From Aralia elata (lineage: Eukaryota; Streptophyta; Magnoliopsida; Apiales; Araliaceae): 64,000 nt of DNA. The stretch covers positions 558,001 through 622,000 of the forward strand of contig CM068382.1 of NCBI GenBank assembly GCA_034770075.1. Direction: 5' to 3'. Positions within the stretch are counted from its first letter, which is position 1. Each line of letters opens with the position of its first letter. A program made the translations under genes and the position numbers. Positions 50,401 through 62,282 of this stretch are shown piece after piece. Under the pieces are notes generated by a model. The model was not told the origin of the DNA and ran no database searches. It saw only the letters and a program-made list of their open reading frames with translations.

Positions 50401-51866
50401 TGTTTGTTAGATTTGGGTCACTGTACTCAACTTGTTTTATTTAACAAAGACATTTCAAGTGTGCTTTGTGGTTTCTTGTATTATGTATTTTCTAATTATG
50501 TATCTATAGGTAGTGATATGTATAAATATTTGAATGCCCCAGATTTAGTCTCTGTTAGTACTTGACTAGTTATTTATGCCGACTTGCAGTTGATTTACTG
50601 GCCAAGATTCATATCTGAATGTAATCTTACTTTGGAAGACTTAATACCCGACTCTAGATTCTAAACTAGAATGTTCTTCAGCTATAATCCTTAAATTTCA
50701 AGTTTTTTCCTCCCCACCAAACCCCCCCAAAAAAATAAAAAATAAAAAGAACTCCGTTTAAGGATCTAGCAACCTTCATGTGATTGTGTTTTCTTTGAAA
50801 GTATCCTTCAATATGTGTGTGTTGGTTATCAGCATTCTCATCCTTATTTTTATTTCAGGGAGCACTGGATGGTGGACTCGACATACCTCACAGTGAGAAA
50901 AGATTTGCTGGCTTTGACAAGGATAGTAAACAACTTGATGCTGAGATGCATCGCAAATATGTATATGGTGGCCATGTTGCTGCATACATGAGGGTGAGGC
51001 TTAAAATTTAATTTATTGTAGCAAGTTAAGCGTACAACTCCTCTCCTCTTTGCTTGCCAAATGCGGATTTTCAATATTATAAATGTATATGCAGACTTTG
51101 ATGGAAGATGAGCCAGAGAAGTACCAAACTCACTTTTCTGACTTTATAAAGAGAGGCATTGAGCCAGATGGTGTTGAGGAGATGTACAAAAAGGTTCATG
51201 CAGCCATACGTGCTGATCCCATCCCAAAGAAATCTGAGAAACAACCTCCAAAAGAACACAAGAGGTAAAATATTTTATTTGTACTTTTGCTTGATTTATA
51301 ATTTTTATGCTGGGGTTTTTAATGAAGTAATTGGTTTTATGCAACATATAACCATAATATGCTTGGTCACAGAATATCTCAATACGAGAGAAACATGTAT
51401 ACCACTTGAACAACTTCCCTTCATTTTCTTCCATGAGTGGGTTTATGAGATGGGCTTAAAAAAGCAACCAGCTATTTGGTCCAAAAAGATTTTGATGAAA
51501 GCTTAGAACTTGATTGTTTATGCTACTCTCTTATCATTTTTTGTTTTTTGTTTTTATTATGCTACTGCTCTCTTAATCCTCTTCTGTTACTTTGCTTTGA
51601 TAGTCTCTCATCTCCTAAAAACAGGGCAGCATTGATTTCTAATCATTAACAAAAAAGAACAGGAACACTTTTTAACGGAGGTTCTTTCATCTATACGAGC
51701 ATTTTATATTATTGATCACATGTTTTCCCCCATCTTTTTCCTTTATTGCAGGTACAACCTTAAGAAGCTAACATATGAGGAAAGGAAGGCAAAGTTGATT
51801 GAGAGGCTAAATGCTCTCAACTCTGCTGTGGGAGTTGATGAGGATGACGAAGATGACGATGAGTGA
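47462..51866 (+). CDS. RPL5: 60S ribosomal protein L5 (uL18)
   Basis: Large-subunit ribosomal protein that binds 5S rRNA. Nine coding exons: 47462-47464 (the ATG alone), 48351-48420, 48504-48595, 49785-49911, 49998-50077, 50149-50265, 50859-50993, 51095-51264 and 51752-51866. All in frame, 302 aa, against 301 in Arabidopsis. The protein reads MPFVKDQKSRAYHKRYQVKF at the start, then the conserved [34 protein letters not shown] and LLLARRVLKMLEMDEEYQGN. The C-terminus is basic and then acidic (VDEDDEDDDE). The ATG was placed at the GT-adjacent position because exon 2 opens directly with the second codon. The third coding intron (48596-49784) contains a pair of 50-bp direct repeats. Confidence 0.95.
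49450..49750. repeat. Pair of 50-bp direct repeats in RPL5 intron
   Basis: Two copies, at 49450-49499 and 49701-49750, share TTCGCCGAGCC and TATGTAATATATGCTTGATTT with a few changes. Starts are 251 bp apart with AT-rich sequence between. They may be the marks of a local duplication or the ends of an insertion. Copy two lies just upstream of the exon 4 acceptor. Confidence 0.75.
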
Positions 51867-52303
51867 GCGCCAGCACTTAATGTTCCAATGGTGGCTAGTT
51901 ATCTTTAACCTGTTCAGTTTTGTGTTTGTCCGAGTTGTTGGAGATTCTCCAGCTCATTTTGATCAAGAGAATGTATTATGGAGTAATCATATAACTTTTG
52001 GTTCACATGTCAGTTTTTCCATATTTTATGGACGTCTGTATGACATGACCATCTCATATCTCTGTGTCCAACCTTTTGTAGAATGATGATCTCATATGTT
52101 CAAATAGAGATTCTGCCGGTATAATTTGCTTGTTATTTTCTCTAGCTTTCCATTATTTTAAACTGTTGTTGGCAATAGATAGTCCTTTGTTCCTTCCTCT
52201 CTAAGACTAGAGATACACTTATAAGATGATGATTGTTAAAGGAAATTTTTGTTTTTTTTTTATAAATACTATTCAGAAATATAGTAGTGATGGTATAATA
52301 GTA

Positions 52304-52561
52304 TTCCCTCCGTCCCAAATTAATTGCATTTCTAGGACTTTTTAAAGTCAAATTGACTATTTTTAAAACTAATTTTTTTACTATTTTTGCTAACATATAG
52401 GTGAAGATATTATAACCAAAAGAAAGTATATACAATTTATTACTAATTTCAATTTTTATAATTTTAGAAATATATTTATATATGCTTAATTATTAATTTT
52501 AAAAATAATCAATTTGACTTAAAAAAGTCCTACAAAAGCAATTAATTTGGGACGGAGGTAG
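52304..52561. mobile_element. Stowaway-type MITE
   Basis: About 258 bp with inverted ends: the left end reads CCCTCCGTCCCAAATTAATT and the right end contains AATTAATTTGGGACGGAGG. The ends match the Stowaway (Tc1/mariner) consensus CTCCCTCCGT and TA flanks the element. Inner parts also pair (AAAGTCAAATTGA with TCAATTTGACTT). It lies downstream of RPL5. Confidence 0.88.
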
Positions 52562-52649
52562 TATTTAATTAATCAATTAATCAAGAATAGAAATAATGAT
52601 ATATTAGGAATTTTATGTTATTGTTTAGTCTAAAAAATAGAAATGCATA

Positions 52650-53460
52650 CAGTAGAATCTCATTAAATTAATACTCGATAAATTAATAATCTCTTTAAAA
52701 TAATATTTTTTCTCGGTCCCAACTTGAGCTAATGAGATAAATTAATAATTTCGATAAAATAATAAAATAATAATTTTTAAAAAGACCCTTATATAAATAT
52801 ATGGTCCCATTAAAATCATAAATTAATAATTCTTTTAAATTACAAATATATTTAGGGTAATCTTGTAAAATATGATTCTATTCTCATTTGTTTTGTCTTG
52901 AAATTCAAATCTAATTGAATTTCATCCTTAATTTTTCTCATTGCTTCTAAAAGTTCAGGTGTTGCATTCTCGAATTGTAATAAAAACTTGTGAAAAGTTG
53001 TTGACGCTATGAATGCTTCCTTTCGCGTTATTGGCTCCAAAGGTATTGTATCATCCTCAGCTTCATCATCAATAAGATTTTCAGTGATAGAAGCCACAAT
53101 GAACTTATACTATATACAAATTAATTAAACTTAATGTGAATATAATTTTTTTTTGAAATAAAATGTGAATGTAATTTGAAAAGTGGATACAATGAACATT
53201 ATTTAATTATTAAAAATAATTAATATCACTTACAATGAATTCTATTATTACATTAATTTAATGAGTATGATACATTGTATCAAAAAAGTATGATATAAAC
53301 ATCAATAAAATGTAATAATTTTAATGTAATTAAATTTATGTTCACCGAATAGAAAAATACTCTTTAAATTAATAAATTATTAATTTATTAATTAAATAAT
53401 AACTCTTTAAATTAATAAAAAAATTCAGTCTGAACAGTATTAATTTATAGAGGTTCTATA
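52650..53460 (-). mobile_element. Emigrant/pogo-like element with transposase remnant
   Basis: The left end CAGTAGAATCTCATTAAATT and the right end ATTAATTTATAGAGGTTCTA are imperfect inverted repeats like the Emigrant/pogo type of Tc1/mariner (TA flank on the left; right end worn). Inside, the minus strand has an 81-codon open frame at 52852-53097 ending in LLEAMRKIKDEIQLDLNF. It resembles the C-terminal tail of plant pogo/CENP-B-like transposases. No full transposase is present, so it is a deleted, non-autonomous copy. Confidence 0.65.
52852..53097 (-). pseudogene. Possible transposase C-terminal fragment
   Basis: An 81-codon frame within the Emigrant/pogo-like element. The acidic start and helical ITRKEAFIASTTFHKFLLQF fit the C-terminal tail of pogo-type transposases as I recall it. 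The catalytic DDE core is absent. Similarity is judged by eye only. Confidence 0.4.
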
Positions 53461-54650
53461 TTTAAGGTGGGGAACGGACATATTTTGGGGGAGTTGAGTA
53501 TGTGTTCCTAGTCTTCCGCGTTTGCATAGAGATTGTGGTATAGGAAATTTTGTGGTGGAAAAAACTATGATGCATATTATTATTATACTATATTTATTTA
53601 TTAATGTTATCAAAAAGAATTATCATTAATATTATTAGTATCACCATCTAATACAATTATATGTTCTTATTTAATAGAGTTGATTATTATTATCATTATT
53701 AATATATTTATTGTTATTATTAACATTCGTAATAAAATAGAATACAAAATGAAAAATGATATTAATATATTAATTTTCTTCTCACAAATTTTTTTTTTGA
53801 TTACATAATTATTTTATTATCATATATTTACATAATATAACAATTCATATCTTTTATGGTCATTTTGTACCATTTCAGTCTCAACCACTACAATTATAGC
53901 CGAACAAGAATCATAATTTCAACAATACAAGTTGATGATAAAACGAACAAAATTATAACTTTTTAAACGCTGCAAATGCACTTTTATTAACTGCATTTGC
54001 AAAACACTGTTATCCTGTTATCGCTACAAACGCTGCCACTATTATGTAAACGAACAATCTCATAAATGAGTTAAATTCAACATAAAAATCTGGTTCTTTT
54101 GAGATAAAAAATTATAGATGCTATGTTTTCCACATATCCCTCCACATTCTCGTACAAACACAAGTGCACTCGGTGCAAATTCTATATGAATAGAAGAAAG
54201 TGGAGATGATTAAATGTCAGACTATATTAGCCTTTAAGTGGAGTATAGATTGTTGGAATCGTATTGAAGTAAATGGAGACTCAGAGGGAAATCTTTTTAC
54301 TAATTTTTTCATGTTTAACACCCAAGCTCCCCATTTGACAACTGAAATTTTCCAATAAGAAACTGGTGCACTCCAGCAATATAGACATTTCTCTAATAAT
54401 TGATTTTGTAAAGTGAGTTAACAGACAACAACAAATTTGCTTGATGAAATAACTTTAACAAAGTCAACATCCACACAGAAGTAGCCATTCTAACAAAAGA
54501 AGTTCCCAAAATGATTCAACCTAGCAAGAATAATCACGGCTTCCCATTAAACGCTACATAAGGGCTTGCAATTCCAAAACAAGTTATCACATGAACCAAA
54601 AATGGCAAGTTTTCAGAAGCCAGCATATATAAAACTCTGAACAGCTGCTT
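53461..54650. other. Intergenic region between RPL5 and GPN3
   Basis: Very AT-rich (runs of ATTATTATT at 53570-53760), then a less extreme part from about 54250 that is probably the 3' untranslated region of GPN3. No gene, tRNA or repeat was recognised. Confidence 0.45.
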
Positions 54651-57600
54651 CTAATCATCATCCTCCGGATCAAAATCCTTGATCTTCACATCAGCATCTT
54701 CTCCATACTGAATGCAGTTGTCGATTTGTGACAATACATATTGTATGCTGCAAATGACAAGGCAAAGTTTCACTAGTGATAACAAGCAACAGTCCCATAC
54801 ATGTGTTACAGCTCCTCAAAAAAACAGTCATTTCCTTCTATTCTTCTTTTAGGTGGTTGGGTGGTAAAGAGCAAAACTAAAACAAGGACAACGCCTCGGA
54901 TAAAGGTAATGGATCAGGCCATTTCACCAATCTGTTCCGCAGAACAGTTAGACTGTCATCATTTAATAACTATACAAAGATAATGATAACATGTCAGGGC
55001 CACAGAATTTGACGAGTGTAGTTGCTTTTCTTTGTAAATACTGCTATTATTTTCTTCAATCTCCGACCCCACCCTTTTCCCCCCAGGTTGGAAGGGCATT
55101 GAGTAAGGGAATTCTCCCACAGAAAAAGAGGCTATTCTAACCGACTAATTGGATATGATACAAATTTAGGAAATGGACATAAATTTAATTTATTTAGAAG
55201 TCAATACAAGCTTTGCAGCTCTTTCCAAACCACAACTTAAAAAAAAAAAAAACGCCTTATAAAGCTCAAGTTCAAAACAAAGGAATTAAATTTCCATCAT
55301 GAGTGAACTGGTACACTTGTGCATTTAAAACAGCGAAAGAGAGAGAGTAGCAGAGAGAGCTTTTACCTCCTCTCTTTCCGCAAATCAAGAGGAACGAAGC
55401 TCACCATGCTATACTGATCCACCTGGTATTAAAAAAACAAAAATTATTAACTCTCACAAACTACTTTACCAGCCTCCACTTGTTTTTCCCATTTTTGTTG
55501 TGCGAGTGTGGGGGGTGGGGTAAGAGGGACGGGTTCCCCTGCATTGCCGCACATGAACCAATTATTCAAAGAAGTATTTCGGGAACTTAGGCTCTTAGAA
55601 AGTGCATATATTTACATAGATAGGTAATGAAGGCTGAAAAATAACTGAAATCATCCGCAAAAACCATAAAAGTTAAAATAGGAGGAGATATTACGCCCCA
55701 AAATTAGTAACTTATTTTCTGTAATTGGGCATAGTAAAGTCGCGATTTCTATTAGCCACACATTCGCCAAGGAGGAGGCGAACAGACATATTCTATCTAC
55801 ATAAACAATTGTATCTCCATAGCAGACTCGTGTAAGATGTGCTCCATATATTACATTGGTAGAGCTACAGGCCACACTTGTACTTTGTGAGTTACAGGGC
55901 CACTAAATATGTAATGGAGCCTAAAAACCACCAGCAAAACTATAGCTTCTCAAAAGCACAGGGAATTCAACACATTAGACTTCTCTCAAGCATATATTAA
56001 AACCAGATGTTATATGAAAAAAAGTAAAATATGAAAAGGCGGACAAATATGATTAAATCATCTTTTATCCACCGCAACTAAAACCATACAACAGAAAAGA
56101 GTTTTAAAAACAAATACAAGGTTTATAATGAAGAGATTCAAATTTCTGTTCAGCTACTCAATAATTTGCTTGACAAACAGGACCAACAAGCAGGTTCAAA
56201 CTCAAGTGCCTTTCAAACCACAGTGCTTTTAACTTGCCAAATCAACTAACTACTTATTAAGCTTCCAAGTTAAGGATTCTCACTGCCTTGTAACTTACCA
56301 ATTCAATTAAAGATTTATTAAGCTTTCCAAATTGAGGAGCCATCCGTTGATTCAACTCTGCCAGCAGAGTTTGAGGCTCTGGATTCAAGTAGCTAGGAGC
56401 AATAAACATAAAAAAGGATTAGAATATCACAAATGCAAAAGAGCATAGATACATGTAGAATAATACAGAAGACATGAAAGGATATACTCTTCAATGTCCC
56501 TTTTGTTCCTCACGAGGTCCATCTTGGAGAGGATGTTAACATGAGGCAGTTCAAGCTGAACCATTGCAGAAAGTGAAGCCATGCAACCACTTATAAACTT
56601 GGCCACATCCGTCATGAACTAATATTGCAAAGTAATTGGACTTTCAGCTTGAGTGAAAAGATGAGAGAAATAAATGAAAATAAATGATGAAATGAGACAA
56701 AACTTGAACATACCTGGGAATCGAGCAAGTAGACTACACAAACATTGAAATTCTTACGCTTCAAATGCTCCACAAAGTTCTTAAACACAGGAACATGCGA
56801 AAAAAGTTCTATCTGACCTACAATAATTGAATGAAGAAAAACATGCAAAATTATAATCCTATGGAAGCAATTTTACAGTAAGAAGCTGACATCCTTAAAT
56901 AGTTTTCTAAAATGCTCCAATAAGTTACGATTGCAACAACTTCAATTTATATTTGAGAGCCAAGACCCTTCTTGGTTGGAGGGATTCAACTATAACGAGT
57001 GGAAAAGCATAACTACTATCTCTGACTCTCTAGGTTGTTTTTAAGAAAAGGAAGAAATAACTACTCCACTAAATGGCTGACTTTATTGAGCTGAATGTTT
57101 AAGATGCATTCCATGAGAGACATGAATAAAAAGTTACCCCAAAAGAATGTTCATCTAGTCCAAGCAACAAATGTTTTACAAACAGAAATAGCATGTAAAA
57201 TGGTTTAATGGCGTTAAGCCACAGGGATCCTAATAGTGCACTATATTTTTCTAAAGAAAAGTTCAACTTTTACTTCAATCTCAAGGTTAATCTACATAGC
57301 GATCAAGAGATAAAGTAATCACAAAGAGAGCAGGAGCCATTAGATGTGTTAAATATCACTTGATTGCTATTAAGAACTGTCAAAGGCAAATTCAGGATCT
57401 ATGTGTGTGTGCAAGAATCCGCGGGGTGTGTGCATGCTTGTTGGCTTCTCCCCATAAACCACTAGACGAAGAAAAGATAGGATTCAACTAATAAATCCCT
57501 GAGATCAATAAAAGATAAGACATATAATTATAAAAAAATATATATATAGATACCTGGGCAATCAAAAACAATATAGTCGTCATCCGCGAAATTATCCAAT

Positions 57601-60332
57601 TCTTCTGTTAACCAGTCATCCAAACTTTCTTCAAGGTGTCTGATCATGAAGAGTCAAGGACATGCCAACTGAGCCCAGTGTTATATATGTAAACAAACAT
57701 TCTAGTTTTAAGGTACTCTTTTTGCTATAATGGGAATTATTGACTAGATAGCAAAGGGAATTATTGACTACATAATATAAGGAGTAATAAGAAAGAATTT
57801 AGGAAATCTAAAAAATAATTGAATGCAAGGGATACTCCATGCAGTAGATAAGACCTCCATTTGGACCCAGCCCAAGTTCCTCCATAACATCATCCAGAGA
57901 AATAAGTTCCTTAATGTCTGCAACCATATTACAATCCATTGATCTATAAAGAATGGAAGTAAGGGAAGTGACGAAAACAAACAATATGTGAATCTTACTT
58001 ACCCATAGCCACTGGATAGTCAAAACTTTCTGCAGCAGGATCTAAGTTTACTATATGAACAGTTCGCCGGACAGTTTCACAATGTTGATACAAACTTGCA
58101 CAATATGTAGACTGCCATAGAAAAAAGAAAAATGTGTATAGACAGTCAGCCAAGTGATGTCTTAGCAATTAAAATACCTAGCAAAAATAAGCTACAAATG
58201 TGATTATTTTTAGCAGCCAATACTCAAAAAGTTACTCTTTCAGACTAGGTATTCCTCACTAGATTACATCAATCGAGGTTTTTTGCCAAAATACTGGTAG
58301 CAACAAACAATGTAATTTTGAGTATAACAAATTTCGGTCTTAGTTGGGTAACAAATAAACCCTCCATTCCAAAATTAGAAATACAATTTTCTTTTTAGAT
58401 CATTCCAAAATTAGATATTCATTTCTAGTTTAGACTATAAATTGATATGAAGTTCCTAACATGTAATTAATATATTATAGGTAGACTGAATACTAGCATG
58501 CCGCAGTGAGTCCCGCACTACTACATTTCTAGTAAATGTTAGGGGTATGTTTGCATAGATAAATTTTTCTATAGAAGTCGTCTTTTTAAAAATACATCTC
58601 TAATTTTGGAACGGAACGAGTAAATATTTTGATATTACTTTGTTAAATGGCCAATCACAAGTGATGTAGTATTTGACACGTAATTTGTTACACAATTTGA
58701 GAACACCTAGTATTACTCTTAATTTTTTGCATCCCCTTGAATACAAGAAAATGTTATGAATTTAGGCATATTTCAAAATTGTATATAGAGTACTTTCCTT
58801 GTGAACTTTTCATTTAGGGGGTGTTTGTTACAAGTCACGTATGATACCCACCGAAATTTAGATTACTGAGTATTTGATTATTGGTAATAAAAATTGGTCA
58901 CATCTTATCATTTTCGTTTGATAGAAGTTATTTGAGTACTGGTAATAATTGTTGTGAGTGTTTGGTACGAATTCAAAATTACTGAGTATATTTTTTTTTA
59001 AATTCACCTTTTACTAAAATGCCCCATATACTAATTTATGTCAAACAATTCACCAATAAACTTTTGTCAAATAAAATTAAATGCCTAAAATACTATTCAA
59101 CTAGCTAATTCAATAGTGTTTAATAAAATATATTTAAAGTTTTAATACTTTTGTAAAATAATAATTTACAATGTATTCAATTATTAATACATAAATAAAG
59201 ATTTATTAATCAAGTCAATTTAAGCACAATAATAAATTAAACACAATAATAAATAACAAAACAAGATGAATAAAGACAAATTAGAACATCTATGTTCAAA
59301 TTAATTAAAATAAATAAGAGTGTCTTTGATATATGGGTATTTGCTTGGTAAACTTTTTACAATGATGTGCAAATAATGATATTTAGCTCCAACTTACTAA
59401 AATATGATAGGTATTTTTGTCTATAGAAAGATCTCAAGATGATTAAGATGTGGTAATCAAGGATTACCACCTATTTGTGGGTCATCTGAATACCCACTTC
59501 AGGTGGGAATCTTGACACTTTACCGGGTATGTGATTACAGGAAATACAAGATTACCAATGTAACAAACACAATTTATTAAGATAATTGACTCACATTTCC
59601 GGTATCTAAGATGACCATTTCAGATGACCTGTAACAAATGTCCCCAAGATATCTTTCCTTTGAATTTGGCAGTAAAGACAAAAAAAGGAGAAAACTAAGA
59701 ATAGTAATCAAGAGTGGCAAATTGGGTGAAGAAATCAATAGTTTCTACTTATTTCATGACTGAATTAATACAACACATCTCAGTATATGTCACAAAGAAA
59801 GAGAGAAACTGAAAGCCGGTATAGATGGATATGCCCTTAAGGTAAATACAGTATTGAATTGACAAATGGAAAAGGATAATGTGTACTTTCGTGGAAATAG
59901 TTTTACATGTCGACTAATTTTTTTTGGTATTTACCTGTATTCTACAATGTTTTAACAAAAATTGAAACAGATCGCTGAGTATTTGCTAATGAAATGATGG
60001 ATTAATTACAAGCCAAAAGCACTTCTTGAAGAATATCATTAGAAGAAAATATTCGGAATAGCAAAAGACTTTCAAACAAAAGGTCAAGGATGTTGAAGTA
60101 CATAAAAAAAATATAAAAAAATAAGACATGGAGTACTGTGGTGGATGGAATTGAGAGTCTTAAAAAAGATAAGAATGTGCTCGTGAAGGTGCTGGTTACA
60201 GTGAGGCAGCACCAACAGACTTCTTGGAATAAGATACTACTGTTATGAAATCAACTAAAAGGTATGGAGAAAAATAAGCAGCATTACCTTTCCACTGCCA
60301 GCAGGACCAATAACAAGCTGTGCGTAACCCAT
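54651..60332 (-). CDS. GPN3: GPN-loop GTPase 3
   Basis: A small GTPase of the GPN family; in yeast and animals GPN1-3 help assemble RNA polymerase II and bring it to the nucleus. Nine exons: 60332-60288, 58111-58003, 57917-57836, 57639-57554, 56817-56714, 56618-56488, 56392-56299, 55422-55367 and 54747-54651. All in frame, 267 aa. The P loop GPAGSGK is at residues 9-15; the GPN triad is at 69-71 (GLGPNGGLIYCME); the G3 motif DCPGQ is at 105-109; the G4-like SKMDL is at 173-177. The C-terminus is acidic (DFDPEDDD). The spacing of GPN and the GGLIYCMEHLEE context point to GPN3 rather than GPN1 or GPN2. Intron 1 (2.2 kb) carries a transposon-like element and a degenerate Stowaway. The neighbour at 62283 is divergent. 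Confidence 0.95.
58358..58622. mobile_element. Degenerate Stowaway-like MITE
   Basis: In intron 1 of GPN3. The left end has CCCTCCATTCCAAAATTAGA and the right end has CTAATTTTGGAACGGAACGA, an imperfect inverted repeat. An inner copy of ATTCCAAAATTAGA follows the left end at about 58404. It looks older than the element at 52304. Confidence 0.65.
58815..59645. mobile_element. Non-autonomous DNA transposon, family uncertain
   Basis: About 830 bp in intron 1 of GPN3. It starts GGGGGTGTTTGTTACAAGTC and ends with GACCTGTAACAAATGTCCCC, imperfect inverted repeats that extend with gaps for about 40 bp (GATACC and CCGAAATTT against GGTATC-type complements). Such GGGG...TTTGTTAC ends occur in Harbinger and hAT elements. 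No clean target duplication was seen, so the class is undecided. There is no open frame of note. Confidence 0.6.
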
Positions 60333-61552
60333 TATAGCCTTTTCAACTTCTAATTTTTCTTCCTCGGAGTGCTATATCAATTCACGATAGAACTACAAAT
60401 ACAACTGAATATTTGGAAGACACCAAGAACTGCAACCAAAGCATATGTGGCACACCAAACACCAGCCGCAAACAGCAAACTCAGTACATCAGCATATGCC
60501 ATAAAAGCACCAGCCAGAAAGGTCCAACATAACAATACCACCTCAATCACCTAAATTAAAAGAAAAGAATGTATTATTCCTATTTCATCTTTTTCCCTAA
60601 GCTTAGCCCTCTATCTCAGATTTAAAAAAAAAAAGCGCATCAATTGCTAGTTCTTGGTTATTGAGTTTCTATCATTCCCATTTTATTTCTTTAACATGAA
60701 TAAACGAAGATAGAACAAATTTTCACCCTAAATCATTAAATTCAACTGTCTGACAAAAAGGAAGAAAGGGTGATCAAAATCAGCACACAAAAAAACAAAT
60801 TTTTATTTCTTTAAGCCTCTGAACCACCATTAAATAATGCTTTCATAATAACCATTACCATTTTCACTAAGGAAGCAATTCATAATAACCATTTTCTTCA
60901 GTCCGTTGCAACACTAGGGTATGCCCATTACTATAGCATGTCACCATATTTCAAAAAATTCCAATATACCTTTTCATTAATTTCACTTTTTTAATTTTAT
61001 TCCCGTAGTATGTAGTATTCCCCTAACCTAATATGTAGTATGTAAGTCATCAAAAACCAACTACAACATCTTCAACACCTAACTAAACCCTTCAACCCTA
61101 ACTCAGAAACAAAACACTCAAAAGTCCTGTTAAATCAAATAAACTAAAACAAAACAATATACAATTATACAGAAAATTATACAGCAAATTATACAGAAAG
61201 AGAGAATGATTCTTACAGCATAAAAACAACGGCTAGGCTAGATAGTGAGTCAAAGTGTTGATGATAGAGAAATTACTCTGGGACTTTCCACACCTTTCAA
61301 AGACTTCTTCAGAAGTTTTCGGCTTTATTACTCTGTTGAAGAAACCACAACAACAATATTTATATCTAATAATATAAGGATAAAATAGTCATTCTGCCCC
61401 ATCACCCCAAAATAACAGCCCGAAGGCCCAAACTACTAGCAACATGCTGGGCCGTATTAGAGCCCATATTCAATAGACTACAATCGACTCTTTTGGTTGC
61501 ACTTTCATCAGTTTTTACCTTCTTCTCCGGCCGAGACAAAATCCCAATTCAG
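60333..61552. promoter_or_regulatory. Divergent promoter of GPN3 and the unknown gene
   Basis: Between the two genes lie GGCCCA (61425-61430), TGGGCC (61448-61453) and AGCCCA (61461-61466), three site II-like motifs within about 40 bp. They may serve both directions. A non-coding first exon of the plus-strand gene probably ends at 61552 (CAATTCAG then GTAAGC). A minus-strand leader intron for GPN3 is possible but not shown. Confidence 0.55.
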
Positions 61553-62275
61553 GTAAGCTTTCATCTCTCTTTCCCCTCTCTCTCTATTGTGTATTGTGAT
61601 TTTATTTTATTTTTATGAAAGTGATATTGGCAATAATTTCTGAATTTTTTTGACGATACTGATGAAGATGAGTTTTATTTGAAACCCTAAAATGTCCATT
61701 TATTGTTGTGCCGTTGGAACAAAGAGTAATTAAAAATTCATGATTCATCACGGAATTGTAGTGAGTTGGTAAAATTTTGCTTGGTCTCGGCAATAAATAT
61801 ATAAATTTAATCTCTTTTTAGTTTTATTTTGTAATAGCTCCTGAAACTGATCATTGTAATTTTTATTTGTGCATGATACTGGTTAAATTCTGTCTTAAAA
61901 TTGTTATAGCGTAGCTCAGAACTAACTATAGTGTAGCGTAGCTTCGAATCAGCAGGCTGTATTTTTGTATGGATACCAAATTGCTTACTTGACCTAATGT
62001 TTAGATCATTTCCTAGTTATATAATTTCATTAGCTGAGGTGAATGATCCATCCTTTGGTACCAGGGTTCTGAATTATAGTTGTCTAAAGTATTAGCACGA
62101 TTTATGAGGTGGAACTCATTTTTAGAAACAATCAACATTGGTATATCTTAAAGTATATGCTTTTCATTATGTACTGTTGGATCCATTTTTACTAGGCTAA
62201 TTGGATATAAATATGTTTTATTGTTCTAGTGAAATTCTAAGTTATTTGTTTGAGTAGAAAATGTTGACGTTTCAG
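61553..62275 (+). other. Probable 5' leader intron of the unknown gene
   Basis: A GTAAGC donor at 61553 follows a CT-rich leader, and an acceptor (GACGTTTCAG) ends at 62275, seven bases before the ATG at 62283. Leader introns of this kind are common in plant housekeeping genes. The TSS is not shown by the sequence. Confidence 0.55.
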
Positions 62276-62282
62276 GCATAAA

